Below, one piece after another: positions 8,011-18,158 of a stretch of DNA of 64,000 nucleotides (position 1 is the first letter of the stretch; the number at the start of each line of letters is the position of its first letter). The notes below the pieces were generated by a model that saw only the letters and a list, made by a program, of their open reading frames with translations, was not told the origin of the DNA and did not search any database. The stretch is from Paenibacillus doosanensis (GTDB taxonomy: Bacteria > Bacillota > Bacilli > Paenibacillales > NBRC-103111): assembly GCF_025060755.1 (NCBI RefSeq), contig NZ_JANYUY010000003.1, forward strand, positions 1-64,000. Reading direction: 5' to 3'. Made by a program: the position numbers and the translations under genes.

Positions 8011-9501
8011 ATGCAGCTTAAGGAACTGGCTTCTCAGCTAGCGGTCAGCCATATTTTGGGTGACGGGGAAACGGTGGTTACCGGTATTCAAACCGACTCG
8101 CGCAAAGTTCGGCCCGGCGATCTGTTCCTGTGCATTTCCGGCCTTGTCACGGACGGTCATCAATATGCGGCCAAAGCGGTGCAGGCGGGGGCCGCAGCAT
8201 TGGTGGTCGAGCATGATGTCGATGTGGAAGTTCCGAAACTTGTAGTGAAGGATAGCCGGTATGCGATGGCGGTCATCGCCTGTCACTTCTACGGTTATCC
8301 GAGTCGAGAGATGAAAATGATCGGTGTGACCGGGACTAACGGCAAAACGACCAGCACGTACTTGATCGACGCTATTTTATCGGGTCAAGGCTTTCGCACC
8401 GGCTTGATGGGCACGATTCAGATGAAAATCGGTTCGCAAGTGACCGATATGGAACGAACGACGCTTGAAGCGGTCGACCTGCAGCGCCATCTTAGACAGA
8501 TGGCGGATGTCGGAACGGATTATTGCATTATGGAAGTGTCGAGCCATGCGCTGGATTTGGGAAGAGTGAAGGGCTGCCGCTTCCGGACGGGGGTTTTTAC
8601 CAATTTAACCCAGGATCATCTGGATTATCACGGAACGATGGAACGGTACCAGGCGGCCAAAGGCTTGCTGTTTTCGCGGCTCGGCAACGAATTCACCGGC
8701 CGCTCCGACGAGCGCCAGTTCGCGCTGCTGAACGCGGACGATCCGGCTTCGGCCGAATATGCCACACAGACGGCGGCGCAGGTCGTTACCTATGGGATCG
8801 ACTCGGAAGCGGATGTGAGGGCGGAGCGGATTGAAATTTCGTCCAAAGGAACGCGGTTTCGCTGCGTGACGTTCAAAGGAACCGCCGATTTTCAGACGAA
8901 GCTGGTCGGCAAGTTTAATGTGTACAATTCGCTTGCTGCGATTGCGGCAGCATTGCTGGAAGGAATCGAGCTGGACGCCGTTAAGTTGAGCCTGGAGGCC
9001 GTTCATGCGGTAGACGGACGGCTGGAGGTCGTCGATGCGGGTCAGCCGTTCCTCGTTCTTGTCGATTACGCCCATACGCCGGACGGCTTGGACAACGCGC
9101 TGTCTACCGTCAAGCAATTTACCAAGGGACGCGTCTTATGCGTGTTCGGCTGCGGCGGAGACCGCGACCGCACGAAGCGTCCGCTCATGGGCAAGGTGAC
9201 GGCGAAATACAGCGATTATTTGTACGTCACATCGGATAATCCGCGGACGGAAGATCCCGGACAAATTTTGCTCGATATCGTGACGGGGATCGAGCAGTCC
9301 GGAATGCCGGCCGAGCGCTACGAGCTGATTGCCGACCGCAGGGAAGCGATCGAAAAAGCCATTGCTCGGGCAACCCCTGACGATGTAGTATTGATTGCGG
9401 GGAAAGGGCATGAAGCGTATCAGGAGATCATGGGTGTGAAGCATGATTTTGACGATCGTCAGGTTGCCAAAGAAGCGATAAGGGGACGATTCCGTGATTA
9501 A
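8011..9501 (+). CDS. murE: UDP-MurNAc-tripeptide synthetase MurE (meso-DAP adding)
   Basis: A 496-residue Mur ligase that adds the third residue to UDP-MurNAc-L-Ala-D-Glu using ATP. The P-loop GVTGTNGKT spans residues 105-113. The motif DNPR at 409-412 is typical of enzymes that add meso-diaminopimelate rather than lysine, consistent with the DAP genes at 37768-39734. GGAGGGGGA precedes the ATG. The stop overlaps the murF start by 8 bp, indicating translational coupling. A short A/T-rich hairpin (ATGAAAA with TTTTCAT) lies between spoVD and murE, but its T-run is displaced, so it is at best a weak terminator. Confidence 0.96.
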   Translation: MQLKELASQLAVSHILGDGETVVTGIQTDSRKVRPGDLFLCISGLVTDGHQYAAKAVQAGAAALVVEHDVDVEVPKLVVKDSRYAMAVIACHFYGYPSREMKMIGVTGTNGKTTSTYLIDAILSGQGFRTGLMGTIQMKIGSQVTDMERTTLEAVDLQRHLRQMADVGTDYCIMEVSSHALDLGRVKGCRFRTGVFTNLTQDHLDYHGTMERYQAAKGLLFSRLGNEFTGRSDERQFALLNADDPASAEYATQTAAQVVTYGIDSEADVRAERIEISSKGTRFRCVTFKGTADFQTKLVGKFNVYNSLAAIAAALLEGIELDAVKLSLEAVHAVDGRLEVVDAGQPFLVLVDYAHTPDGLDNALSTVKQFTKGRVLCVFGCGGDRDRTKRPLMGKVTAKYSDYLYVTSDNPRTEDPGQILLDIVTGIEQSGMPAERYELIADRREAIEKAIARATPDDVVLIAGKGHEAYQEIMGVKHDFDDRQVAKEAIRGRFRD

Positions 9502-10891
9502 ACGAACTTTAGAACAAATAGCGGCTATGGCTGGAGGCGCCTTGACGGCCGGAGCGGAGAGCCTTACGGTCCACGGGGTTTCCAAAGATACGCGGACGCT
9601 GCAGGAAGGCAATCTGTACGTGCCGCTCATCGGCGAATCGTTCGACGGGCATCAGTTTGTGGAGGACGCCGCAGCCAAAGGAGCGGTCGCTTCCCTGTGG
9701 CAGAAGGATCGTCATCCGCGACCAGCGGACATTCCGCTCATTGTGGTCGACGACACGCTTGAGGCGCTGCAGCGGCTCGCCAAAGCGTACCGCTTGGAGC
9801 TGCCCGTGCGAATTGTAGGTATTACGGGCAGCAACGGGAAGACGACGACGAAGGATATGACGGCCTCGGTACTAGGCTCTTCCTTTCAAGTGCACAAAAC
9901 ATTAGGCAACTACAATAATCATATCGGCCTTCCGCTGACGCTGCTGCAGCTTGACGAGAATACGGAAATCACCGTTTTGGAGATGGGTATGAGCGGGCGC
10001 GGCGAAATCCGTTTTTTATCCGAGCTTGCCGAGCCTGAGCTGGTGATCATTACCAATATCGGCGAAGCCCATCTCTTGCAGCTCGGCAGCCGGGAAGAAA
10101 TCGCCCGGGCGAAGACGGAAATACTGGCCGGGCTGCAAGAGGACGGCACGTTGATCTACAACGGCGACGAGCCGCTGATCGAGCAGGTGCTCCCGGAGCT
10201 TGCGCAGGGCGGCATGAAGGCGAGCCGCTACCATCGCGTGCGATTCGGAGCAAAGGAAGATAATGATTTGTACCCGATCGACGTTCGTATGGATCAGTCG
10301 GGAACTCATTTCGGCATCCGGCGGTTTGACGGTGTTTCCTTTTATATTCCGCTGCTTGGCTTTCACAATGTCGTTAACGCTTTGGCGGCGGTTGCAGCCG
10401 GCATTCATTTCGGCATACCGGCGGCAGTTATCGCCGAAGGGCTGAAGCAAAGCGTGATGACGGGCATGCGCATCGAAATGCTGAAGGCTCCCTCGGGCCT
10501 GACGATTCTTAACGATGCGTACAACGCAAGCCCTACGTCGATGAATGCGGCCTTATCGCTGCTGCAGGAGCTGCAGGGCTATAAGCGGAAAGCCGTCGTT
10601 CTGGGCGATATGCTGGAGCTTGGGGAGCAGGAAGCGGAGTTTCACCGTGAGATCGGACGATTGCTGGACCCTAAACGGATTGATCGCGTGTACGTGTTCG
10701 GGGCGCTGGCGCGGCATATTGCCGAGGAAGCGGCGCGGACATATTCGCCCGGACATGTGCTCGTTTTCAACGACAAAAGCAGGCTGGCCCAGGCGGTCGC
10801 TTCCTTCGTCGGACCCGAGGACGTCGTTCTGGTCAAAGGCTCAAGAGGCATGAAGCTGGAGCAGGTCGTCTCGCTGCTGCAGCAGTTATAG
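9494..10891 (+). CDS. murF: UDP-MurNAc-pentapeptide synthetase MurF
   Basis: A 465-residue Mur ligase that adds D-Ala-D-Ala to the UDP-MurNAc tripeptide, completing the cytoplasmic precursor. The P-loop GITGSNGKT is at 109-117, and the central ligase and C-terminal domains are full length. It starts with GTG inside the end of murE. Downstream, before mraY, lie two units of the stem-loop repeat described at 10911-10989. Confidence 0.95.
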   Translation: MIKRTLEQIAAMAGGALTAGAESLTVHGVSKDTRTLQEGNLYVPLIGESFDGHQFVEDAAAKGAVASLWQKDRHPRPADIPLIVVDDTLEALQRLAKAYRLELPVRIVGITGSNGKTTTKDMTASVLGSSFQVHKTLGNYNNHIGLPLTLLQLDENTEITVLEMGMSGRGEIRFLSELAEPELVIITNIGEAHLLQLGSREEIARAKTEILAGLQEDGTLIYNGDEPLIEQVLPELAQGGMKASRYHRVRFGAKEDNDLYPIDVRMDQSGTHFGIRRFDGVSFYIPLLGFHNVVNALAAVAAGIHFGIPAAVIAEGLKQSVMTGMRIEMLKAPSGLTILNDAYNASPTSMNAALSLLQELQGYKRKAVVLGDMLELGEQEAEFHREIGRLLDPKRIDRVYVFGALARHIAEEAARTYSPGHVLVFNDKSRLAQAVASFVGPEDVVLVKGSRGMKLEQVVSLLQQL

Positions 10892-10910
10892 CGGCAATAC
10901 AATCAAATAG

Positions 10911-10989
10911 GCTTATGAAGTAACTTTCCTTCGGAAAGTTCTAAAGCAGATGCTTACGAAGTCAACTTTCCTTCGGAAAGTTTTTAGGG
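10911..10989 (+). repeat. Stem-loop repeat element, two units, in front of mraY
   Basis: Unit one: GCTTATGAAGT at 10911-10921 with hairpin AACTTTCC-TTC-GGAAAGTT at 10922-10940. Unit two: GCTTACGAAGT at 10952-10962 with the same hairpin at 10964-10982, then TTTAGGGGG, which supplies the mraY ribosome site. The units repeat every 41 bp and are joined by CTAAAGCAGAT. The flanks match the elements before divIB (18112) and sepF (27648), but the stem sequence differs. Confidence 0.85.
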
Positions 10990-10999
10990 GGACTTAATC

Positions 11000-11962
11000 G
11001 TGGATTTTAAAGTGGTCATGATCACATTGGGGGCGGCGTTTCTGCTCGCCGTCATAATGGGGCCATTATGCATACCTATACTTAGAAGACTTAAATTCGG
11101 CCAACAAATCCGCACGGACGGACCGCAAGGGCATCTCAAGAAGGCGGGCACGCCGACGATGGGCGGAACGATCATTCTTCTGGCGCTGGCGCTGGCGGTG
11201 CTGCGCTTTGCCGATAAGAGCATGGAGATGGTCATCCTGCTGATCGCGTCTTTAGGTTACGGTCTGGTAGGCTTCCTGGACGATTATATCAAAATTTTCC
11301 TGAAACGCTCGCTCGGTCTGACAGCCAAACAAAAGCTGCTCGGTCAGCTGATCGTTTCGGTCATCGTCTGTATTTTGCTGGCCAAAATCGGGCACAGCAC
11401 CGACGTGCGCATTCCTTTTATCGATTATACGATTCCCATGGGATGGCTTTATTATCCATTTGTTATCGTCATGATGCTCGGCACGTCCAATGCGGTTAAT
11501 TTCACCGACGGCCTCGACGGTTTGCTGGCCGGAACGAGCGCGGTCGCGTTCGGCGCCTACGCCATCATCGCGTTGAACAACACGCAGCCGGATGTGGCCG
11601 TATTCTCGGCTGCGATGGTCGGAGCCGTGCTGGGATTTCTCGTCTTTAACGCACACCCGGCCAAAGTGTTTATGGGGGATACCGGTTCGCTCGGCATTGG
11701 CGGCGGGCTGGCGGTCGTCGCGATACTGACCAAGGCCGAAATTTTGCTGGTGCTGATCGGAGGCGTTTTCGTAGTGGAAGTGCTGTCCGTCATCATTCAA
11801 GTCGTTTCATTTAAAACAAGAGGCAAACGGGTATTTAAAATGAGCCCGATCCATCACCATTTTGAGCTGGTCGGCTGGTCCGAATGGCGCGTCGTCATTA
11901 CGTTCTGGGCGACAGGCATCGTGCTTGCGGGAATCGGACTTTATCTGAATGAGGTGTTGTAG
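11000..11962 (+). CDS. mraY: Phospho-MurNAc-pentapeptide transferase MraY
   Basis: A 320-residue multi-pass membrane enzyme that transfers phospho-MurNAc-pentapeptide to undecaprenyl phosphate, making lipid I. Conserved motifs are DDYIK near residue 94, NAVNFTDGLDGL near 165, and HHHFE near the C-terminus, which carry the Mg-binding aspartates and active-site residues. The start is GTG at 11000 with AGGGGGA eight bases upstream. That ribosome site is the tail of a stem-loop repeat. murD follows after 3 bp. Confidence 0.97.
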   Translation: MDFKVVMITLGAAFLLAVIMGPLCIPILRRLKFGQQIRTDGPQGHLKKAGTPTMGGTIILLALALAVLRFADKSMEMVILLIASLGYGLVGFLDDYIKIFLKRSLGLTAKQKLLGQLIVSVIVCILLAKIGHSTDVRIPFIDYTIPMGWLYYPFVIVMMLGTSNAVNFTDGLDGLLAGTSAVAFGAYAIIALNNTQPDVAVFSAAMVGAVLGFLVFNAHPAKVFMGDTGSLGIGGGLAVVAILTKAEILLVLIGGVFVVEVLSVIIQVVSFKTRGKRVFKMSPIHHHFELVGWSEWRVVITFWATGIVLAGIGLYLNEVL

Positions 11963-11965
11963 CAT

Positions 11966-13384
11966 ATGAACCATCCGCGATCGTATCGAAACGAACAAGT
12001 AGTCATTCTCGGCTTGGCTCGCAGCGGAGTCGCTGTAGCCAAGCTCTTTCACGAACTGGGCGCTATTGTCACGGTAAATGATAAAAAAGAACGGAACCTA
12101 TGCCCCGAGGCCGATGAACTTACGGCTCTGGGTATTTCTGTTATTTGCGGCAGTCATCCGTCCGGGCTCATTCACGAAGGCGTGAAGCTGGTTGTCAAAA
12201 ATCCCGGCATCCCTTATACTATTGAACCTATCGTTCGTGCGCTCGAGCTTGGCATCGAGATCGTTACGGAGGTGGAGGTAGCTTATCACGTATGTCAGGC
12301 GCCGATGATTTGCATTACCGGCTCCAACGGCAAAACGACGACGACGACATGGATCGGCCTAATGCTGGAAGAAGCGGGAATGAAGCCGATCGTAGCCGGC
12401 AATATCGGGCGCGCGCTGACCGAGGCCGCTCTGGAGGCGGGAGAGGACAACACCATGGTCGTTGAATTAAGCAGCTTCCAGCTAAAAGGTACATGCGATT
12501 TCAAACCGCAGATCGCCTGCCTGCTCAATGTATACGAAACGCATTTGGACTACCATGGCACGATGGACGATTATATCGCCTCCAAGGCCAAGCTGTTAGC
12601 TAATCAGGGCCCGGAAGACACCGCTGTGTTGAACTGGGACAAACCTGTCTGCCGCCAAATCGCCGAGACCGCGAAGGCGCAGGTGCTGCCCTTCTCGATT
12701 ATGGAGGAGCTCGATTACGGCGTTTTCGTGCGGCCGTCTTTTGCCGACGACGTTCCCTCTGAGCAGAGACAGATCGTGTACCGCGACAAATCCGGGGAAG
12801 ATCATCTGATCGTTCCGGTGAAGGAGCTCGGCATCCCGGCTTCGTTCAATGTGGAGAACGCGCTGGCCGCCGTATGCGCCGCCTTGACGGCGGGAGCGCC
12901 TATCGAACCGATCGCTCGCGCGCTCAAGCAATTTCGCGGGGTGGAGCATCGCCTCGAGCATGTCGCGACCAAAGACGGCGTGCAATTCTATAACGATTCC
13001 AAGGCGACCAATGCAGTCGCTACCATCAAAACGATAGAGTCGTTCGAGCAGAACGTTGTACTGATCGCCGGCGGTCTGGACCGCGGTTCGGATTACATGG
13101 AGCTGCTGCCCGTATTTAAAGACAGAGTCAAGGGGCTCGTCGCCATCGGTCAAACGAAAGAGAAAATAACTAATGTTGCCAAGCTCGCAGGCATGAGTCT
13201 CGTAAAAACGGTCGATACTGCTAACAATGTGCAGGATACGGTAAGCGAGGCGGTTCGCGAAGCTTTCCGCATGGCCGAGGCGGGAGACGTCGTTCTTCTG
13301 TCGCCGGCGTGCGCCAGCTGGGACATGTTTCCTTCCTATGAGGAAAGGGGAAGCATGTTTAGGCAGTCCGTGCATAACCTTTAA
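11966..13384 (+). CDS. murD: UDP-MurNAc-L-alanine--D-glutamate ligase MurD
   Basis: A 472-residue Mur ligase that adds D-glutamate to UDP-MurNAc-L-Ala. A Rossmann-like N-terminal domain (LGLARSG near 15) binds the uridine moiety. The ATP P-loop GSNGKTTT is at 119-126, and the C-terminal domain retains YNDSKATN near 346 and LSPACASWDMF near 448. It starts 3 bp after mraY; the next gene is spoVE. Confidence 0.96.
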   Translation: MNHPRSYRNEQVVILGLARSGVAVAKLFHELGAIVTVNDKKERNLCPEADELTALGISVICGSHPSGLIHEGVKLVVKNPGIPYTIEPIVRALELGIEIVTEVEVAYHVCQAPMICITGSNGKTTTTTWIGLMLEEAGMKPIVAGNIGRALTEAALEAGEDNTMVVELSSFQLKGTCDFKPQIACLLNVYETHLDYHGTMDDYIASKAKLLANQGPEDTAVLNWDKPVCRQIAETAKAQVLPFSIMEELDYGVFVRPSFADDVPSEQRQIVYRDKSGEDHLIVPVKELGIPASFNVENALAAVCAALTAGAPIEPIARALKQFRGVEHRLEHVATKDGVQFYNDSKATNAVATIKTIESFEQNVVLIAGGLDRGSDYMELLPVFKDRVKGLVAIGQTKEKITNVAKLAGMSLVKTVDTANNVQDTVSEAVREAFRMAEAGDVVLLSPACASWDMFPSYEERGSMFRQSVHNL

Positions 13385-13437
13385 GAGGGGGGCATACAAG
13401 CCTACCCTACCATTTTGCGAGGTAAGAGGTGGCGCGT

Positions 13438-14535
13438 ATGGCAAAAGCACGTTCTGCTCCAGATGTGACAATGTTGGTTTGTACCTTGATGCTGCTAGTC
13501 ATCGGCGTAGTGATGGTTTACAGTGCCAGCGCCGTACTGGCGTTTCATGAATTTGGGGACTGGTACTATTATTTGAAGCGGCAGTTTCTGTTCGCCGTAC
13601 TCGGCGTCGTGGCGATGGTTTTTACGATGAACGTAGATTATTGGGTTTGGAAAAAATACGCCAAGATCGGCCTCATCGTCTGCTTTGTCCTGCTATTGAT
13701 CGTGCTGATTCCCGGCATCGGCGTCGTGCGGGGCGGGGCCCGGAGCTGGCTCGGCATCGGATCGTTCGGCATTCAGCCGTCGGAGTTCATGAAGATGGGA
13801 ATGATCTTGTTCCTCTCCAAGCTGCTGTCCGAACGGCAAAAGCAAATTACGCTGTTTACCCAAGGGCTGATGCCGCCTCTGGGGCTTGTGGGCCTTGCCT
13901 TCGGCCTCATCATGCTGCAGCCCGATCTGGGAACCGGGGCGGTGCTGGTCGGGGCGTCGCTGTTGATCATCTATACGGCGGGGGCGCGCCTCATGCACTT
14001 GTCGTATCTTGGCATGGTTGGAGTAGCCGGCTTCGTCGGGCTCATCATTGCGGCGCCTTACCGGTTGAAGCGGATCACCGCTTTCCTGGACCCGTGGCAG
14101 GACCCGCTTGGAGCGGGCTACCAGTCGATCCAGTCGCTCTACGCGATCGGGCCGGGCGGCCTGGTCGGTCTCGGCCTCGGCATGAGCCGGCAAAAGTACA
14201 GCTATTTGCCGGAGCCGCAAACGGATTTTATTTTTTCCATTATCGCCGAGGAGCTCGGGTTTATCGGGGGCTCTTTCGTTCTTATTTTATTTATGGTGCT
14301 GGTATGGCGCGGGATGCGCACGGCGATTACGGCGCCGGATACGTTCGGGAGCCTGCTTGCGACCGGCATCGTCGGCATGATCGCCGTACAGGTCGTCATT
14401 AACATCGGCGTCGTCATAGGCATGTTTCCCGTCACCGGCATTACGCTGCCGCTCATTAGCGCGGGCGGGTCCTCGCTTACGTTAATGCTGACATCGATAG
14501 GAATTTTATTAAATATTTCCCGTTACGCGAGGTGA
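13438..14535 (+). CDS. spoVE: SEDS-family peptidoglycan polymerase SpoVE/FtsW
   Basis: A 365-residue, ten-helix SEDS glycosyltransferase that polymerises lipid II together with a class B PBP. Family motifs seen are NVDYW near 65, RSWLG..QPSEFMK near 105, [12 protein letters not shown] near 220 and the C-terminal [10 protein letters not shown]. The sequence and its place between murD and murG resemble Bacillus SpoVE, the SpoVD partner in cortex synthesis. It may also serve as the vegetative FtsW, because no other SEDS gene is in the window. The ATG at 13438 is chosen for AGAGGTGG upstream; GTG at 13429 in the same frame is an alternative. Confidence 0.88.
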   Translation: MAKARSAPDVTMLVCTLMLLVIGVVMVYSASAVLAFHEFGDWYYYLKRQFLFAVLGVVAMVFTMNVDYWVWKKYAKIGLIVCFVLLLIVLIPGIGVVRGGARSWLGIGSFGIQPSEFMKMGMILFLSKLLSERQKQITLFTQGLMPPLGLVGLAFGLIMLQPDLGTGAVLVGASLLIIYTAGARLMHLSYLGMVGVAGFVGLIIAAPYRLKRITAFLDPWQDPLGAGYQSIQSLYAIGPGGLVGLGLGMSRQKYSYLPEPQTDFIFSIIAEELGFIGGSFVLILFMVLVWRGMRTAITAPDTFGSLLATGIVGMIAVQVVINIGVVIGMFPVTGITLPLISAGGSSLTLMLTSIGILLNISRYAR

Positions 14536-14540
14536 ACGGC

Positions 14541-15608
14541 TTGAAAACCATCGTCTTTACAGGAGGCGGTTCGGCAGGGCACGTGACTCCTAACCTGGCT
14601 ATCATAGCGAAATTGAAACAGCTCGGTTGGGATATTCAATATATCGGCTCCAAAGAAGGCATCGAAAAAGAAATTATCCAGCATGCAGGCATTCCTTTCC
14701 ATCATATTTCCTCCGGCAAGCTGCGCAGATATTTTGATCTGAAAAACATCAAGGACCCGTTTAAGGTCGTTAAAGGAATCGGCGAAGCTTACTTGCTGCT
14801 TAGACGGCTGAAACCTTCCATCGTATTCTCTAAAGGCGGCTTCGTCTCGGTGCCCGTCATCATCGCCAGCTGGCTGAACCGGATTCCCGTCATCAGCCAT
14901 GAATCCGACATGACGCCGGGGCTGGCCAATAAAATATCGATACCATTCGTTCAGCGCATTTGCGTCAATTTTCCGGAATCGCTGCAGCATATCAAAGGCG
15001 GCAAAGGCATCTGCACGGGCCTGCCGATACGCGAGCAGATTCTCCGGGGAAAAGCTTCCAAAGGGCTTGAACTGTGCGATTTTCACAAGCAAAAGCCGGT
15101 TCTGCTCGTGATGGGCGGAAGTTTGGGCGCGCAGAAAATCAACGCCGCCGTCCGCGAATCGCTGGGTACGCTGCTCGAACGTTATCAAATCGTTCATATT
15201 TGCGGCAAAGGCCAGTTGGACGAGTCGCTGACGAAGCGGAGAGGGTATCGTCAGTTCGAATATGTCAATGAAGAGCTGGCCGATTTGCTCGCCATGTCGG
15301 ATCTTGTGGTGTCCCGCGCAGGGGCGACCTCGATTTTCGAATTTTTGGCTCTGGGCAAGCCGATGCTGCTCATCCCGCTGACCCGGCAGGCAAGCCGAGG
15401 GGATCAGCTGCTCAATGCGGCTTCGTTCGAGAAAAAGGGCTACGCCCGCGTGCTGTTTGAAGAACAGCTCTCCGTCGATACGCTCGTTAGCGGCGTGAAC
15501 GCCGTGTATGACGGGCGCAGCGAGATGGCGGCGAACATCCGCGCCAATGAGCAGGCCGGCGCCACAGCGGCGATTATCGAGCTGATCCAAGCTAGCAGCT
15601 TGAAGTGA
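14541..15608 (+). CDS. murG: UDP-GlcNAc--undecaprenyl-PP-MurNAc-pentapeptide GlcNAc transferase MurG
   Basis: A 355-residue GT-B glycosyltransferase that converts lipid I to lipid II at the inner membrane face. The lipid-binding glycine loop GGGSAGH is at the N-terminus, and the UDP-GlcNAc site includes [10 protein letters not shown] near 195 and [17 protein letters not shown] near 262. TTG at 14541 is preferred: it has GAGGTGA five bases upstream and gives the usual [10 protein letters not shown] start. An in-frame GTG at 14532 lies inside that ribosome site. It is coupled to spoVE. Confidence 0.95.
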   Translation: MKTIVFTGGGSAGHVTPNLAIIAKLKQLGWDIQYIGSKEGIEKEIIQHAGIPFHHISSGKLRRYFDLKNIKDPFKVVKGIGEAYLLLRRLKPSIVFSKGGFVSVPVIIASWLNRIPVISHESDMTPGLANKISIPFVQRICVNFPESLQHIKGGKGICTGLPIREQILRGKASKGLELCDFHKQKPVLLVMGGSLGAQKINAAVRESLGTLLERYQIVHICGKGQLDESLTKRRGYRQFEYVNEELADLLAMSDLVVSRAGATSIFEFLALGKPMLLIPLTRQASRGDQLLNAASFEKKGYARVLFEEQLSVDTLVSGVNAVYDGRSEMAANIRANEQAGATAAIIELIQASSLK

Positions 15609-15640
15609 CGAGTCTCCTTTTGAAGAAACTGTCTGGGCTA

Positions 15641-15669
15641 TTGTCACACTATTTCCGATCTTACATAAA
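15641..15669 (+). promoter_or_regulatory. Predicted sigma-A promoter upstream of murB
   Basis: TTGTCA at 15641-15646 and CATAAA at 15664-15669 with a 17-bp spacer lie in the 218-bp gap between murG and murB. No terminator is evident after murG, so this would be an internal promoter. Confidence 0.4.
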
Positions 15670-15826
15670 CTACACTATAACCGTGACAGACACCCGAGCT
15701 TATGAAGGTACACCGACAGCTCCTTAAGCTGTCCGCTTGAAAAGAAACGCATCGCGCGCATTCAGGCGAAAAGCAGCTGGCGTAACGGTACCGGAAGCCG
15801 GTCGTTCTGTGAAGGAGGTTTTCCCA

Positions 15827-16732
15827 TTGCAACAGGTCATTGCGCAATTGCTTAGCGGGGCATACGGAACATGTCGTCCGGATGTGCCGCTCGCGCCTTA
15901 TACCACTTGGAAGATCGGCGGTCCGGCCGATGCGCTGCTGATCCCGCAAAGCAAAGAGCAGCTTGTCGAAGCCGTCAAGCTACTGTATCGGCATCAGACG
16001 CCTTGGACCGTCATCGGGCGCGGCTCCAATATGCTGGTCACCGATAAAGGGATACGAGGCATCGTACTCAAGCTTGGCCCCGCGCTGGAAACGCTGAGGA
16101 TAGAGGGCGAGGAGGTTCATGCCGGAGGCGCTTATTCATTTATGAAGCTGTCCCGCATGGCCAGCAAGGAGGGATTGACCGGATTGGAGTTCGCCGGAGG
16201 CATTCCGGGAACGGTGGGAGGCGCCGTCTACATGAACGCCGGAGCTCACGGGTCCGATGTGTCACGCATACTGTTAAGAGCTGAGGTGCTGCTCCCGACA
16301 GGAGAATTGGTGACGATGCAGCAGGCTGATTTGGAGTACGCCTACAGGCATTCCGTATTGCAGAAGCGGCCGGGAATCGTAACGGAGGCCGTATTCAAGC
16401 TGCAATTCGGCGACAGAAACGAGATAGCCGGAGCGATGGCCGCTTATCAGGACCGCCGCCAAAAGACCCAGCCGCTCCAACTGCCCTGCGCAGGAAGCGT
16501 CTTTCGCAATCCGGAAGGAGGCTTTGCCGCGAAGCTGGTGGAGGAAGCGGGCTTGAAAGGTTTCAAAGTCGGAGGAGCCGAGGTTTCAACTCTGCACGCC
16601 AATTTCATTGTCAACACCGGGCAAGCGACAGCTCAAGATGTGCTCACCCTCATTGAACAAGTACAGCGGATCATTTGGGAGAAAAAAGGGATCCGTCTTG
16701 TTCCCGAAGTATTGGTGGTGGGGGAGCGGTAA
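15827..16732 (+). CDS. murB: UDP-N-acetylenolpyruvoylglucosamine reductase MurB
   Basis: A 301-residue FAD/NADPH enzyme that reduces the enolpyruvyl product of MurA to UDP-MurNAc. Seen are TTWKIGGPAD near 24 and VIGRGSNMLV near 62 of the FAD domain, EFAGGIPGTVGGAVYMNAGAH near 124, the catalytic-serine region AGSVFRNP near 223, and a C-terminal glutamate region. The TTG start at 15827 has AAGGAGG eight bases upstream; the frame stays open for another 90 bp but without a ribosome site. murA follows after 15 bp. Confidence 0.94.
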   Translation: MQQVIAQLLSGAYGTCRPDVPLAPYTTWKIGGPADALLIPQSKEQLVEAVKLLYRHQTPWTVIGRGSNMLVTDKGIRGIVLKLGPALETLRIEGEEVHAGGAYSFMKLSRMASKEGLTGLEFAGGIPGTVGGAVYMNAGAHGSDVSRILLRAEVLLPTGELVTMQQADLEYAYRHSVLQKRPGIVTEAVFKLQFGDRNEIAGAMAAYQDRRQKTQPLQLPCAGSVFRNPEGGFAAKLVEEAGLKGFKVGGAEVSTLHANFIVNTGQATAQDVLTLIEQVQRIIWEKKGIRLVPEVLVVGER

Positions 16733-16747
16733 ATCGGAGGTGGGACT

Positions 16748-18016
16748 TTGGAAAAGTTGGTTATCGAAGGTGGGAGACCTCTATCGGGAGCCATCAAAAT
16801 TCACGGAGCGAAAAATGCCGCGCTGCCGATCATGGCGGCTTGTATGATGGCGGAAGGAACCGCCATGATTCGCAATGTGCCCGATCTATCGGATATCGAA
16901 GTCATGCTGGACATTCTGAAGGCTCTTGGCTGCCGGACCGATTATCATCAGGATACGGTAACGATCAATACGTCCACGGCTCATTCGCACCATATTCCGG
17001 AAAGCTTGATGAGCCAGATGAGATCCTCCATCTTCTTGATGGGGCCGTTATTGGCGCGCTTCGGCAAGGTTCAAGTCTACCAGCCGGGCGGATGCGCCAT
17101 AGGAGAGAGAAAAATAGATTTACATCTCAGCGGACTTACCGCGCTCGGGGCGCAAATCGAAGAGGCCGGCAACACGATCGTTTGTACGGCTAAGGAACTG
17201 CGGGGCGCAGAGATTGTGCTTGATTTTCCAAGCGTGGGCGCAACGGAAAATATCATGATGGCCGCAACGATGGCCAAAGGTCTTACTACGATATCGAACG
17301 CCGCCAGAGAGCCGGAAATACAAGATTTGCAGAACTTCCTGAATGCGATGGGGGCTAACATTATTGGAGCGGGCACCGATACGATCACGATCGAGGGCGT
17401 AACGGAATTGACTCCATGTACTTATCGCATCATTCCGGACCGTATCGTCGCAGGAACGATGATGATCGCAGCGGCGGTCACAAGGGGCAACATCACGCTT
17501 GAAAACGTATGTCCCGCGCATTTGACATCGGCCATTCACGTGCTCAAGCGCGCAGGTGTTCAAATTGCGATTAACGGTGATATAATGAATGTGAGCTGTC
17601 TGACGAGGCCGAGGGCCGTCGAACGCATCGTCACCTCGCCGCATCCGTCGTTTCCTACCGATCTGCAATCGCAAATTATGGTACTGCTCTCTCTGGCCGA
17701 CGGGCTCAGCATTTTGAAAGAAACGGTGTTTGAAGGCAGATTCAAGCACGTCGACGAGCTGTCCCGCATGGGAGCCGATATCCGCCTCGATTTGAATTCG
17801 GCCTTCGTCAAAGGGGTGCCGAGGCTGTACGGAGCGACCGTAGAAGCTACCGATCTGCGCGCCGGAGCTGCGCTGGTCATCGCGGGCCTGGCTGCCCAAG
17901 GAACGACCGTGATCGAGCAAATCCACCATATCGACCGGGGCTACGACCGAATAGAGCAGATGCTGTCGCGGCTCGGCGCAAGCATCCATCGCGTCACACC
18001 GGTTCCCAGCGAATAA
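16748..18016 (+). CDS. murA: UDP-N-acetylglucosamine 1-carboxyvinyltransferase MurA
   Basis: A 422-residue enzyme of the EPSP synthase fold. It transfers enolpyruvate from PEP to UDP-GlcNAc, the first committed step of peptidoglycan synthesis and the fosfomycin target. Cys116 in GGCAIGER is the catalytic cysteine, so fosfomycin sensitivity is expected at this enzyme. HGAKNAALP near 19 and the RDRI-like segments are conserved. TTG start with GGAGGTGGG just upstream. Low-GC Gram-positives often carry a second murA; none is in the window. Confidence 0.95.
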   Translation: MEKLVIEGGRPLSGAIKIHGAKNAALPIMAACMMAEGTAMIRNVPDLSDIEVMLDILKALGCRTDYHQDTVTINTSTAHSHHIPESLMSQMRSSIFLMGPLLARFGKVQVYQPGGCAIGERKIDLHLSGLTALGAQIEEAGNTIVCTAKELRGAEIVLDFPSVGATENIMMAATMAKGLTTISNAAREPEIQDLQNFLNAMGANIIGAGTDTITIEGVTELTPCTYRIIPDRIVAGTMMIAAAVTRGNITLENVCPAHLTSAIHVLKRAGVQIAINGDIMNVSCLTRPRAVERIVTSPHPSFPTDLQSQIMVLLSLADGLSILKETVFEGRFKHVDELSRMGADIRLDLNSAFVKGVPRLYGATVEATDLRAGAALVIAGLAAQGTTVIEQIHHIDRGYDRIEQMLSRLGASIHRVTPVPSE

Positions 18017-18111
18017 GCACTTTTGAAATATTATACGAATTCCTTTTGACCATTGCCGCTGAATGATCCCCTCTTTTTTAGACGGGGATGTCGGCGGTTT
18101 ACATAGTTTTC

Positions 18112-18152
18112 GCTTACGAAGTAGGCTTTCTTCCAGAAAGCCCTTAGGAGGG
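18112..18152 (+). repeat. Stem-loop repeat element, one unit, in front of divIB
   Basis: GCTTACGAAGT at 18112-18122, hairpin GGCTTTCT-TCC-AGAAAGCC at 18124-18142, then CTTAGGAGGG, which is the divIB ribosome site. The stem is 8 perfect pairs with a 3-nt loop, as at mraY and sepF, but with a different stem sequence. Just upstream, 18066-18090 holds another hairpin (ATCCCC with GGGGAT) with no downstream T-run. Confidence 0.85.
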
Positions 18153-18158
18153 ACAACC